Numbered from the stretch's first letter, positions 43,591 through 53,698 are shown. The stretch is 64,000 bases of DNA from Thiomicrospira sp. (GCA_030826915.1 JAUUDE010000010.1:1-64000); one strand, 5' to 3'. Notes: a model not told the origin generated them from the letters alone. A program made the numbers and translations.

Positions 43591-44190
43591 TTACTTGATT
43601 TGACGGGCTTTGATGATTTTTACTGTTTCAGTTGGTACATCTTTCATGCCATTTTTAAAACCAGTTTTTACCATGCGGATTTTATTCACGGTTTTCATTC
43701 CGCTAATCACTTTACCAAAAACCGCATACCCCCATGCACGAGAGGTTTTTTCACGGTAGTCTAAAAAGGTGTTTTGAGCAACGTTAATAAAGAATTGGGC
43801 TGTAGCTGAATGTGGGTCGTTGGTGCGAGCCATGGCAACGGTACCAATTCGATTACGTAAGCCATTATCCGCTTCGTTTGGAATAGGCGCATGGGTGATT
43901 TTCTTTTGAAAGTCTTCGGTAAACCCACCACCTTGAACCATAAAGTTGGAAATCACACGGTGAAAAATAGTGCCATCATAAAAGCCTTCATTGACATACT
44001 TTAAGAAATTCTCAACGGTTTTAGGTGCTTTTTCAGGATAGAGTTCCAGCACAATAGTGCCTTCTGAAGTTTCAATTAAAACTTGTGGGTGAGCATTAGC
44101 AGCTTCACCATCTGATTGAGCAAAAACACTGCTACTAATAAACAGGGTAATTAGGGCAGCTTTTAGGGTTAAAAACAGTCTTCTTGTCAT
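43591..44190 (-). CDS. Peptidyl-prolyl cis-trans isomerase, cyclophilin type, with signal peptide
   Basis: Signal peptide LFLTLKAALITLFISSSVFA; GTIFHRVISNFMVQGGG. Confidence 0.92.
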   Translation of the reverse strand: MTRRLFLTLKAALITLFISSSVFAQSDGEAANAHPQVLIETSEGTIVLELYPEKAPKTVENFLKYVNEGFYDGTIFHRVISNFMVQGGGFTEDFQKKITHAPIPNEADNGLRNRIGTVAMARTNDPHSATAQFFINVAQNTFLDYREKTSRAWGYAVFGKVISGMKTVNKIRMVKTGFKNGMKDVPTETVKIIKARQIK

Positions 44191-44373
44191 GATTCACTCC
44201 AACATTTTAAAACGGTTATAAGATACAATAAGCAGCATTCTAACACCTAGGTTAAACAGAGCTAAAGAGTTTATAAGTGAATTTTAAGGATATGTGTCAT
44301 ATTCTTGCGATTCACTTAACGGTTAGCGATTGTTTTAACCTAAAATCCAATATGACGACACGGCAGGAAGACT

Positions 44374-45750
44374 ATGAGCCTACAAATTTTCAATACCGAA
44401 ACACGCAAAAAAGAGTTATTTACCCCGATAGATCCAGGCAAAGTGGGTATGTATGTTTGTGGTGTAACGGTGTATGACTTATGTCATATTGGCCACGCAC
44501 GAGTTATGGTGGTGTTTGATACAGTGGTGCGTCATTTAAGAGCGTTGGGCTATGACGTTACTTACGTAAGAAATATCACTGATATTGATGACAAAATCAT
44601 CAAACGTGCTCTGGAAAACAATGAATCAATTCAATCTTTAACAGAAAGAATGATTAAAGAGATGCACGCTGATGAAGCGGCAATGAATGTATTGCGGCCC
44701 GATATTGAGCCTAAAGCTACAGAGTATATGGACGATATTCGTCATATGATTGAAACTCTAATTGCAAAGGGCTTCGCTTATCCAGCTGCGAATGGTGATG
44801 TTTATTTTAAAGTAAAGTCGTTTGATGAGTACGGGCGTTTATCAGGCAAAAATATCGATGATTTAGAATCAGGCGCACGTGTTGATGTGAATGAAGTAAA
44901 GCAAGATCCATTGGATTTTGTGCTTTGGAAGGCCTCTAAAGAAAATGAACCAAGTTGGAACTCTGCTTGGGGAGAAGGGCGACCAGGCTGGCATATTGAG
45001 TGTTCAGCTATGTCAACGAAGTGTTTAGGGAATCATTTTGATATTCACGGTGGCGGTATGGATTTATCGTTCCCACACCATGAAAATGAAATTGCACAGT
45101 CAGAGTGTGCTACTGGTGAGCATTACGTAAATACTTGGATGCATTGTGGATTTGTAAGAATCGACGATGAAAAAATGTCTAAGTCTTTAAATAATTTTTT
45201 TACGATTCGTGAGGTGTTAAAGGTTTATCACCCAGAAGTGATACGTTATTTCCTGTTATCCAGTCACTATCGAAGCCCAGTTAATTATTCTGAAGAGAAT
45301 TTAAATGTGGCTAAAGCAAGTGTAGGGCGTTTGTATTCAGCACTTGAAAGTGTTTCTGTGACAGCAGATACCGAGATTACTCAAGATACGAGTTATGAAA
45401 ACGAGTTTATGGCGGTAATGAATGATGATTTTAATACTCCAAAAGCAATTGCAGTCCTATTTGAATTAGCGAAAGAAGTGAATAAGAGTAAAGATGCAGG
45501 CCTGGCGGCATTGTTGATTAAGTTAGCCAACCAAATTGGTTTGTTAGAGCAAAGCGCCGAAAGTTTCTTTAAATCGCAACCTAGTGACTCTGAATTAACG
45601 GATGAAATGATTGCTGAATTGATAGAAGAAAGAAAAACGGCAAGAACAGAAAAAAACTTTGCTCGCTCAGATGAAATTAGAGATTTATTGAGTGAACAGG
45701 GTATTGAATTATTAGATAGTGCAGAAGGTACTACTTGGAGAAGAGTGTAA
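44374..45750 (+). CDS. cysS: Cysteinyl-tRNA synthetase
   Basis: [42 protein letters not shown]. Confidence 0.97.
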   Translation: MSLQIFNTETRKKELFTPIDPGKVGMYVCGVTVYDLCHIGHARVMVVFDTVVRHLRALGYDVTYVRNITDIDDKIIKRALENNESIQSLTERMIKEMHADEAAMNVLRPDIEPKATEYMDDIRHMIETLIAKGFAYPAANGDVYFKVKSFDEYGRLSGKNIDDLESGARVDVNEVKQDPLDFVLWKASKENEPSWNSAWGEGRPGWHIECSAMSTKCLGNHFDIHGGGMDLSFPHHENEIAQSECATGEHYVNTWMHCGFVRIDDEKMSKSLNNFFTIREVLKVYHPEVIRYFLLSSHYRSPVNYSEENLNVAKASVGRLYSALESVSVTADTEITQDTSYENEFMAVMNDDFNTPKAIAVLFELAKEVNKSKDAGLAALLIKLANQIGLLEQSAESFFKSQPSDSELTDEMIAELIEERKTARTEKNFARSDEIRDLLSEQGIELLDSAEGTTWRRV

Positions 45751-45909
45751 TATTTGAATTTTATAGATGGTTTGTATAAGCCCTGTATATCGGGGTTTTA
45801 GCCAGTATTTTGGCCGAAATAGAATAACCATATAAAAAATAAGTATTTAAATCATTTGCTTAAAAGTGCTTATGAGTTTTAGTTATACTAAATAAGTGTT
45901 TTCTTATAT

Positions 45910-45938
45910 TTGACGTAATAAGAATATTCTTATATAAT
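45910..45938 (+). promoter_or_regulatory. Sigma70-like promoter with palindromic operator in the spacer
   Basis: TTGACG (45910-45915) -17 bp- TATAAT (45933-45938); palindrome ATAAGAATATTCTTAT at 45918-45933. Confidence 0.65.
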
Positions 45939-45944
45939 TATTTC

Positions 45945-46034
45945 ATTCATGTTTCTTCATGAGTATCCTCCTCTGATTATTTCTATTGAGATAATGTATT
46001 TGAAAACCGAGTTTAATAACTCGGTTTTTTTTTG
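45945..46034 (+). ncRNA. Candidate novel small RNA (~90 nt)
   Basis: No ORF; follows consensus promoter; hairpin 45947-45962, exposed CCTCCTCT 45967-45974, hairpin 45976-45995, terminator AAACCGAGTT-taat-AACTCGGTTT + T tract 46004-46033. Confidence 0.5.
46003..46034 (+). terminator. Rho-independent terminator of candidate sRNA
   Basis: AAACCGAGTTtaatAACTCGGTTTTTTTTT. Confidence 0.85.
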
Positions 46035-46177
46035 TCTTGCAGTTTATTCTAGTGATAAATTGTATGCCATAGCCTCGACATTCAGCGACATACATAACCA
46101 GGTTCTATTTTAGCTGCAGGCTGCTTGTGCTATGCAGCTAATATTTAAAGACTGAATTCTAAATACGTTATAGGGTT

Positions 46178-48211
46178 TTATGGGTGTTTTGGATCTGTTT
46201 TTTTGATTTTATTACTACTTCCAATAGGCGGCATAACATCCGCTAGGCGATCGTATTTTTTATTCATGATAGACTTAAAAATTGTGGTGTACTCTAAAAC
46301 GGCTTTAACATAGGCTCGGGTTTCGGTAAAAGGAATAGAATCTACCCATTGATCAGCAGCAATTGAGCCTTGCTTTGGTATCCATCTATCTACACGATTA
46401 GGGCCTGCATTATAAGAAGCGGTCGCCAGCACTTTATTTCCAGCATATTTATCATTTAAATAACTCAAATAAGCACTGCCTAACTCAATATTGTTTTTGG
46501 CTTTAGAAAGATCGTTGTAAGAGACTTTTTTAACTCCAATCTTATTACCAATATATGTTGCTGTTTTTGGCATAAGTTGCATTAAACCCACCGCACCTAC
46601 GGGTGATTTTACATCTTCCGAGAAGGCACTTTCACGACGCATAATTCCATAAATCCATGCAGGATCTATTTTATTTTTATCGGCGTTTTGCATAACAGGG
46701 CCTTTATGCGGTGTTGGAAAACGTAAATCTAAATCATGCCATTTCTTGGCTTTTGCCAAACTACGAATAGATTGAGAATATTGCTCCCACTGATTCGCCA
46801 AAATGGCAATGGCTTGCAGTTCATCTCTATTGACCCGTTTTAATAACTGATACCATTCGCGTTTAGCGCTTAACGGCCAATCAATAGCCATTAGTTCTTG
46901 AATACGCTGTAATTCAGGGTATTTCTTAATAAGGTATTTTGTATTGCGTTTTATTACAGGATTGGGGTTAAATTGATATGGTTTGTTTAATCTATCTGCT
47001 GCTAAAAATGCATAGTAATTGCGTTGTTTAGCCAGCTTTTTGTATAGGTCATTCGCCTCATTTTCTTGCTTGGTGGCTTCAAGCCCTCGTGCTTGCCAGT
47101 AAAGCCATTGTTTGTCTCTTTGCATCTCTGTAGGCATAAGTTCAATTGTTTCCAATAAGGTCGCCCAATCCGAGTTTTTTAAAGCAACTTGTGCCTGCCA
47201 GCGTAAGCTATCCTTGGTTTTAGCCTTAGTGCCATTGACTTCATTTAAAAAACCTCTCGCTTGAGGTGCATACCTATAAGCGGTTCTTAAGGCGACTTTA
47301 CGTTTTAACACCTCATACTGATCTTTGTTTAGTCCGTACTGTTTATAAAAACGATTTAAACTTTTGTGTGCAAGTTTTGGGTTTTTAGAGGCAAGTAAAC
47401 GAACCCCTTGCGTAAAGATTTTCTTTTTGATGCTTGAAGAGAGGGTTTTAGGCAAGGCTTTAGAAACTAGACTTGGTTTTTTATAAACTTTCATCCAATA
47501 ACTAAACATGGCTTTTTCTTTTACAGAAAGGTCTTTGCTTAGCTTTGTAGCTAATTTAGTTTTACGTTTAAGCATGGCCAACTCTATTCTTGTCCAGAGC
47601 ATAGAGCCAGTGAGTTTTTTGTTATCACGGATGAGTTTGTCTAGAGGTTTGCAGGCTGAACTTAAATTTGTATTACTTTGCCAAATTGGTTTAGCCAACT
47701 TGAGTGCTTTGCTAAGTTGCTTGCGATTAGCCAGTGCCTGAATGTAATAACACTGCATATTTTGACTTTTTTGCGGCGTATAATTTTTAAGAAAAGTGGT
47801 CCACTTTTTTTGTCCAGCCAAACTAACAAGCCATTTGGTGTAAAGCTTGTCGCCAAGATAATTATCTTTGTTATTCTTAATAAAGGCTTTAATTTGTTTG
47901 AATGGTGTAGATTTTAGATTCAAACGGTTGTCGTGGTACTCGAGGTACACATATAAAGGGTAGTTCTTTAGCTTTTTTTTATATTTTGCTATGGCTTTGC
48001 GGTCGTGGCGTTTTATGGCTTTGTAGGCCGCAAGGTAGTCTTTTTGATTGGCCGTAAGTTCAGGGTTGCTTGCTTGGACAGAAGGGGGTAATAGTATTGA
48101 TAAAAAAAGTACACTAGTGAACACAATGTTAGCTAATGTGTTGGAAGGTTTAAAAATAGCAAAGCTTGTTTGCGTTATTAATCTTGCTGATGTAAGGCTG
48201 TTCTTTATCAA
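46178..48211 (-). CDS. slt: Soluble lytic murein transglycosylase
   Basis: GIMRRESAFSEDVKSPVGAVGLMQLMPKTATYIG, ATASYNAGPNRVDRW. Confidence 0.92.
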   Translation of the reverse strand: MIKNSLTSARLITQTSFAIFKPSNTLANIVFTSVLFLSILLPPSVQASNPELTANQKDYLAAYKAIKRHDRKAIAKYKKKLKNYPLYVYLEYHDNRLNLKSTPFKQIKAFIKNNKDNYLGDKLYTKWLVSLAGQKKWTTFLKNYTPQKSQNMQCYYIQALANRKQLSKALKLAKPIWQSNTNLSSACKPLDKLIRDNKKLTGSMLWTRIELAMLKRKTKLATKLSKDLSVKEKAMFSYWMKVYKKPSLVSKALPKTLSSSIKKKIFTQGVRLLASKNPKLAHKSLNRFYKQYGLNKDQYEVLKRKVALRTAYRYAPQARGFLNEVNGTKAKTKDSLRWQAQVALKNSDWATLLETIELMPTEMQRDKQWLYWQARGLEATKQENEANDLYKKLAKQRNYYAFLAADRLNKPYQFNPNPVIKRNTKYLIKKYPELQRIQELMAIDWPLSAKREWYQLLKRVNRDELQAIAILANQWEQYSQSIRSLAKAKKWHDLDLRFPTPHKGPVMQNADKNKIDPAWIYGIMRRESAFSEDVKSPVGAVGLMQLMPKTATYIGNKIGVKKVSYNDLSKAKNNIELGSAYLSYLNDKYAGNKVLATASYNAGPNRVDRWIPKQGSIAADQWVDSIPFTETRAYVKAVLEYTTIFKSIMNKKYDRLADVMPPIGSSNKIKKTDPKHP

Positions 48212-48296
48212 AATATCTGTCCAAAATACTTACTATCTTAATTTGAGAGTTATTGTAAATGGTTTAAGAATTTGAATAGTTACAAATTAAGTATTT

Positions 48297-50135
48297 TTAC
48301 GATTCTAGTGGTATTTGAAGTATTTGGCCTGGTTTTAACAAACTTTTAAGCGATAGATTGTTATGTTTTGCCAGTTGCTTAGCTGAAACTTGATTAGCTT
48401 TTGCGATGTTCCATAAATTATCACCGCTTTTAACAATATATTTTGTGGCTGCTGAGTTTGCCCATATGGTAAGAACCATGCCTGGTTGAAGTGTTTTTTT
48501 AAGAGAAATCGAATTCCACCGAGCAATCTGTTTACTGGTTACTTTATACTTTTGAGAAAGGCTCCATAAACTTTCACCCGTTTGCAAAGTATGCTTAATT
48601 TTTTGACCATATTGGTCATTAAAAATGGCTAATTTTTGCCCCTGTTTTAATGGCGTTTTAACAGAAATGTTGTTCCATTTTGATAACTCTGTCAGCGTCA
48701 CATTATAGTGTTTTGCAATATTCCATAAAGAATCTCCAGCCTTAACCGTATGAGTGTGCTGATTGCGTTTTGAACTCTGACTTAACTTGCCTTTAGATGC
48801 TGCCTTTTTGCTTGTTACAGCATTGCTTTTATTTGTTTGCAGCGCAACTAAGGTCGCTTTGTCGGCAGGGATTGGAATTAACAAGGTTTTCCCTGCACGA
48901 ATTTTAGAGTTTTTCATACCATTGAGTTTTTTGATGGCTTTTGATGACGTTTTATATTTCTGAGCAATAACGCCAAGGCTATCACCTGGCATGATTTTAT
49001 GTTTTTGCCAGTGAATATTAAATATTTCTTTGTTGTTTTTTAAGCTAATAGAAAAAGCATCTGCCTTTTCTGTAGGCAATAACAAATGAAACGGGCCATT
49101 TGGAGGGGTTGCGGGTTGATGATAAGCCGGGTTTAAAATGTCGAGTAAAGATTTAGGGGTGTCAGCAAGTTTCGCTACTTGGCTTAATGAGACTTGTCTG
49201 TTAAGTGCCACTTGCGTAAAAAAAGGACTGTTCTTTATAGGTTGAAGCTCAATATTAAATTGACTGGCGTCATCAACCAAGTGAGAAACCGCTAAGAGTT
49301 TGGGAACGTAATTTTGCGTTTCTTTAGGCAGGTAGCGACGAATTTCCCAATAGTTTGGTTGGTAATCTTTAATGTTAGCGTCATTTTTGTGTTTTTTTCG
49401 ATACTGTTTTTGTGCTCTGTAAATTGTGCCTAAGCCTGCATTGTATGAAGCTAAGGCAAGTAACCAGTCATTGTTATTCAGTTTGTAGAGTCTTTCTAAA
49501 TAATCTAAAGCGGCTTGAGTGCTTTTTACAACATCTTTACGTCCGTCATACCACCAGTTTCTTTTTAAATCGTAGATGTCACCTGTACTTGGAATGAATT
49601 GCCATAAACCTACCGCTTTTTGACTGGAATGAGCACGCGGGCGAAAACCACTTTCTATAATTGGTAGCAACGCAATTTCATAAGGCATGCTACGTTGTTT
49701 AACTTCAGTAACGATGTGGTACAAGTAAGGTTCTGCACGTTGAGACACTTTCTTTAGATGGGTTTTACGTTTTTTATAAAACTCTAAATAATTGTCGTAT
49801 TGACCTTGATATTGATCGGCTAAATGAAACTTTTTACGCATCTCATCCCAAACAATATCGTGATGTTGTTCAACATGAATATCTACATTTATTTTGTCAG
49901 GTGTGATATCCGGTGAGCCTGTTTTAGAATGGTTGTTTTGGCTGCTGATTACGTTAGAATTTTTTTTACTATCCGTTTTAACATTTTGATTTATAACACA
50001 ACCTGATAATAAAATTGAGAGTGATGTAAAACTAAAAATGGCTAAGTTTTTTGTCGATGAATGAATTTTTTGTTTCAAGTTTGGCATCTGTTTTTTTTGT
50101 TTAAATAAGGTTTTACTGACGATTAAATTTGGCAT
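48297..50135 (-). CDS. mltD: Membrane-bound lytic murein transglycosylase D with multiple LysM repeats
   Basis: LLPIIESGFRPRAHSSQKAVGLWQFIPSTG, LASYNAGLGTI; several LysM (HTVKAGDSLWNIAKHYNV) repeats. Confidence 0.93.
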   Translation of the reverse strand: MPNLIVSKTLFKQKKQMPNLKQKIHSSTKNLAIFSFTSLSILLSGCVINQNVKTDSKKNSNVISSQNNHSKTGSPDITPDKINVDIHVEQHHDIVWDEMRKKFHLADQYQGQYDNYLEFYKKRKTHLKKVSQRAEPYLYHIVTEVKQRSMPYEIALLPIIESGFRPRAHSSQKAVGLWQFIPSTGDIYDLKRNWWYDGRKDVVKSTQAALDYLERLYKLNNNDWLLALASYNAGLGTIYRAQKQYRKKHKNDANIKDYQPNYWEIRRYLPKETQNYVPKLLAVSHLVDDASQFNIELQPIKNSPFFTQVALNRQVSLSQVAKLADTPKSLLDILNPAYHQPATPPNGPFHLLLPTEKADAFSISLKNNKEIFNIHWQKHKIMPGDSLGVIAQKYKTSSKAIKKLNGMKNSKIRAGKTLLIPIPADKATLVALQTNKSNAVTSKKAASKGKLSQSSKRNQHTHTVKAGDSLWNIAKHYNVTLTELSKWNNISVKTPLKQGQKLAIFNDQYGQKIKHTLQTGESLWSLSQKYKVTSKQIARWNSISLKKTLQPGMVLTIWANSAATKYIVKSGDNLWNIAKANQVSAKQLAKHNNLSLKSLLKPGQILQIPLES

Positions 50136-50911
50136 TAATGGCTTTTATCAAACTGATCTTTCCAAGATCGGAGTTCAGCAAATAAACTGCTAGCTGAATT
50201 GCTAGCGCCGCGTTTTATTAATTCTGCTTTTAAAGCAGGGGTGTCAAAACGTAAAAATGGATTGGTTAGCTTCTCTTCACCAAGCGTCGATTGTGGTCCT
50301 TGGTGGATAGCAGGATAATGAATATCCGTTTTGTCTATACGTTGCTGTAATTGTATGTTTTCAGGTTCTGCTAGTTTTGCAAAAGCTAAATTGGTGTTTG
50401 TGTATTCATGAGCGCAATAAAAGCCTAAGGTGTCTGGTAGCTGACGTAACTTTAATATCGAGCTGCTAAACTCTTCAACAGAACCACCTAAAATTCGACC
50501 ACAACCTGCGGTAAATAATGTATCGCCACAAAATAGTGCTTCATCATTGTAGTAAGCAATATGGTCTTTAGTGTGGCCTGGGGTATCTAATACTTTTAGA
50601 GAAAAACGTTCGTTTAATTGCACAGAATCGTTTTCTTTGCATTTCACTTGAATGGTTGGGTGGTTACTTTTTTCGGGGCCATAGACGGTGCAATTTGGAC
50701 AGTGCTCTTTGAGCGCTTCTACCCCATCAACATGATCAAAATGCTGATGTGTGATTAAAATGGCTTTTAATACAAGTTGATTGTTATTTAAGAACTCTAT
50801 AATCTGTTCAGATTCGCCAGGGTCAACGACCCAAGCCTCTTTTTCATTATGGATAACCCAGATATAATTGTCATATGTGCCAACAAGGGCGGGTAAGCCA
50901 ACGATATTCAT
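50135..50911 (-). CDS. gloB: Hydroxyacylglutathione hydrolase (glyoxalase II)
   Basis: ILITHQHFDHVDGVEAL, HTKDHIAYY; start at MNIVGLPAL. Confidence 0.93.
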   Translation of the reverse strand: MNIVGLPALVGTYDNYIWVIHNEKEAWVVDPGESEQIIEFLNNNQLVLKAILITHQHFDHVDGVEALKEHCPNCTVYGPEKSNHPTIQVKCKENDSVQLNERFSLKVLDTPGHTKDHIAYYNDEALFCGDTLFTAGCGRILGGSVEEFSSSILKLRQLPDTLGFYCAHEYTNTNLAFAKLAEPENIQLQQRIDKTDIHYPAIHQGPQSTLGEEKLTNPFLRFDTPALKAELIKRGASNSASSLFAELRSWKDQFDKSH

Positions 50912-50989
50912 AATAAGACAAAACAACCAATTGTTATAATTGCAAATAATTCTATCAAAAATACACGATAAATACTGGGGAAAAGAGTT

Positions 50990-51778
50990 ATGAATCAGGG
51001 TTTTCAGCAGTTTTTAAAGCATTGGTTTAAAACTTCAGCAGGCCTGGCCATCTTTAACCAAGAAAAGCAGCTTATAGATAAATACATTGAGAACTTATTT
51101 GGTTATTTTTTAGTTCAACTTGGTTGTGTTTCAACAGAAAATTTGACCCAAAATAGCCGAATATCCTCTAAGTTACTGGTTGATGACACGGTTGCTCCTG
51201 ATTTTGTTCAGCAAAAAGGTATTTATTGGGTTCAAGCTGAACTGCATTTTTTACCTATTGGGCAAGATAAAGCCGATGTTGTTATCCTGCCGCATACCCT
51301 AGAAACTGTTGATGATCCTTATTATTTGCTGAGACGGGTTGATAATATGCTGTTGCCTGAAGGGCATATTGTTTTAACAGGTTTTAACCCTATTGCCTGT
51401 ATGCCTTTTAGACTAAAATATTTTTCTAAGTTAACGGGTTTTAAAAAAGCGAAATTCAGAAGAGCCAATCGAATTAAAGAGTGGCTAGAAGTATTGGGTT
51501 ACGATATTGAATACGTCGAATACAGTTCAGTTATGTGCTTTAGTCAAAATGAAAAGTATGCGTTTTGGGTTATGTTTATAGAAAAAGTAGAGCGTGGACT
51601 AAAGTGGATTGGTTTAGATTTTGGCAATGTCTATTGTTTAGTTGCCAAAAAACGAGTAGATTCCCCGACTTTAGTGGGCTTAAAATGGCATCTACCAAGT
51701 TGGCAAGGTCTTAAAAACGGGGCTACAGCACCATCTAATAGAATTAAGACATATAAGAATCACAAAGAAAATCATTAG
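50990..51778 (+). CDS. SAM-dependent methyltransferase-like protein
   Basis: DVVILPHTLETVDDPYYLLRRVDNMLLPEGHIVLTGFNP; methyltransferase-11-like. Confidence 0.8.
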   Translation: MNQGFQQFLKHWFKTSAGLAIFNQEKQLIDKYIENLFGYFLVQLGCVSTENLTQNSRISSKLLVDDTVAPDFVQQKGIYWVQAELHFLPIGQDKADVVILPHTLETVDDPYYLLRRVDNMLLPEGHIVLTGFNPIACMPFRLKYFSKLTGFKKAKFRRANRIKEWLEVLGYDIEYVEYSSVMCFSQNEKYAFWVMFIEKVERGLKWIGLDFGNVYCLVAKKRVDSPTLVGLKWHLPSWQGLKNGATAPSNRIKTYKNHKENH

Positions 51779-51936
51779 AGACCTTTGCACGAGTGGGCCG
51801 CAAAAGAAAAATATGGAAAAATTTGTCTGATTGAGGCGAAGAATGCAGCTAATAGCTAGCTATTAGCAAGGTTTTGAACGAAAGTCAGGCGAATTTTAAC
51901 TATTTTTATTTGTGAATCCTCTCGTGTAAAGGTCTC
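51778..51936. mobile_element. 159-bp MITE-like element family 1, copy B
   Basis: GAGACCTTTGCAC...GTAAAGGTCTC; near-TSD CATTA/AATTA; central perfect palindrome GCTAATAGCTAGCTATTAGC. Confidence 0.82.
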
Positions 51937-51960
51937 AATTAGGGTAGTGAAGTAGAAATA

Positions 51961-52404
51961 ATGCAAGTAGTTAAAGCGTATACCGATGGTGGTTGCCGTG
52001 GTAATCCAGGCCCAGGTGGTTGGGGGGTATTATTGAAATATGGTAAACACCGTAAAGAATTAAAAGGTAATCAGGCTGATACCACTAATAACCAAATGGA
52101 GTTAATGGCGGCCATTCAAGCGTTTGAAGTCTTAAATAGGGCGAGCACTGTGCACATAACCACCGATTCACAATATGTAAAAAATGGCGTTACCAAATGG
52201 ATGGCAGGTTGGAAAAAGAAGGGCTGGAAAACAGCGGCAAATCAACCGGTCAAAAATAAAGAATTGTGGCTGCGATTAGATGCCGCACTTCAACCGCATA
52301 GTGTCGAATGGTTTTGGGTAAAAGGTCACAGCGGTCATCCAGAAAATGAAAGGGTAGATGAGCTAGCCAATTTAGCAATAGATGAGTTGTTGGCTAAAAG
52401 GTAG
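51961..52404 (+). CDS. rnhA: Ribonuclease HI
   Basis: [55 protein letters not shown]. Confidence 0.96.
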   Translation: MQVVKAYTDGGCRGNPGPGGWGVLLKYGKHRKELKGNQADTTNNQMELMAAIQAFEVLNRASTVHITTDSQYVKNGVTKWMAGWKKKGWKTAANQPVKNKELWLRLDAALQPHSVEWFWVKGHSGHPENERVDELANLAIDELLAKR

Positions 52405-52426
52405 CCTTTTAGTATGTCATTGATAA

Positions 52427-52455
52427 AAAAACGCCATTTAATGGCGTTTTCTGTT
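52427..52455 (+). terminator. Rho-independent terminator after rnhA
   Basis: AAAAAACGCCATTtaATGGCGTTTTC. Confidence 0.75.
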
Positions 52456-52503
52456 TCTATTAGAGACCTTTATAGAGTAAATATCTCTATTCATTCAATT
52501 GTA

Positions 52504-53205
52504 CTACCAAGCTATATTCTCACCGATTTTTTTAGAAATCTCTTCGAGTTTTTTGTTGTGCAGCAAAATTTCTGCATCATTGGCCTTTAGCACCTTTAAA
52601 TCAGGCCTGTCGCTTCTAATTGTGGATGTATTATGCCCGCTGTTTTGTGTGTTTTGACTGTCCGCACTCAACATTAAGTCGGTTTGCCCACCTGTCATGG
52701 TCAAGTAAACATCGGCTAATATCTCGGAATCGAGTAAAGCCCCGTGCAATGTACGGTTAGAGTTATCAATTCCTAAACGTTTACATAATGCATCTAATGA
52801 GTTTCTTTGCCCAGGGTAACTTTTACGCGCCATTTTGAGCGAGTCGGTAATCACACAATGGTCTTCAATCTTTCCCCATTTATTGCCCGGTAATAACGAA
52901 AGTTCCTGGTTGATAAAGCCAACATCAAACGGTGCATTATGAATAATTAACTCTGAACCAGCGACATACTCCATAAATTCGTCAGAAATTCGGGCAAAAA
53001 CGGGTTTGTCTTTTAAGAACTCATCGGTAATACCATGAACCTCAATGGCCTCTTGAGGTACTGTGCGCTCTGGATAGATATATTGGTGGTAATTATTACC
53101 CGTTAAACGGCGTTTAGACATTTCAACCGCACCAATTTCAATGATTCTGTCGCCATTATGCGGTTCAAAACCTGTGGTTTCAGTATCTAAGATTATCTGA
53201 CGCAT
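52504..53205 (-). CDS. dnaQ: DNA polymerase III epsilon subunit
   Basis: MRQIILDTETTGFEPHNGDRIIEIGAVEM ExoI-III motifs; start reassigned to 53205. Confidence 0.96.
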   Translation of the reverse strand: MRQIILDTETTGFEPHNGDRIIEIGAVEMSKRRLTGNNYHQYIYPERTVPQEAIEVHGITDEFLKDKPVFARISDEFMEYVAGSELIIHNAPFDVGFINQELSLLPGNKWGKIEDHCVITDSLKMARKSYPGQRNSLDALCKRLGIDNSNRTLHGALLDSEILADVYLTMTGGQTDLMLSADSQNTQNSGHNTSTIRSDRPDLKVLKANDAEILLHNKKLEEISKKIGENIAW

Positions 53206-53272
53206 TGCTGTTCTCTTTACGGTAAAATATTGCACATTATTTTAAAGCAAAACAAATTCAAAAGGTTGAGTT

Positions 53273-53698
53273 ATGAGAATTAAAAAAGGCAGTCGCGTTA
53301 CATTTCACTATGAACTACGTGATGATAAAGGCAATGTATTAGATTCAACATTTGGTGGCGAGCCTGTTATTTACATTCAAGGTGAGGGTGAAATTATCGA
53401 AGGCCTAGAAGAATTTCTAGAAGGTGAAGAGCCTGGATTCGAAGCCAAAGTGACGATTCCTCCTGAAAAAGCGTACGGTGTAACCAATGACGATTTAATT
53501 GTTTTTGCCGGCCCAGAAAACTTTGAAGACAATGTCGAAGTTGAAGTTGGTTCATCAGTCGAAACCGAAGATCCAGAAGGTAATACGATTACTTTCCGTA
53601 TTATTGAAGTGACAGAAGATAAAGTTTACCTAGACGGAAATCATCCTTTAGCGGACAAAACACTGGATTACAAAGTAGAAGTGCTAGAAGTTCATTAA
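53273..53698 (+). CDS. FKBP-type peptidyl-prolyl isomerase (SlyD/FkpB-like)
   Basis: VTFHYELRDDKGNVLDST...GLEEFLEGEEPGFEAKVTIPPEKAYG. Confidence 0.9.
   Translation: MRIKKGSRVTFHYELRDDKGNVLDSTFGGEPVIYIQGEGEIIEGLEEFLEGEEPGFEAKVTIPPEKAYGVTNDDLIVFAGPENFEDNVEVEVGSSVETEDPEGNTITFRIIEVTEDKVYLDGNHPLADKTLDYKVEVLEVH

Noticed and set aside
43042-44190. Adjacent cyclophilin genes as a possible unusual duplication
   Set aside because: Neighbouring cytosolic and secreted cyclophilins are a known arrangement; ordinary paralogues.
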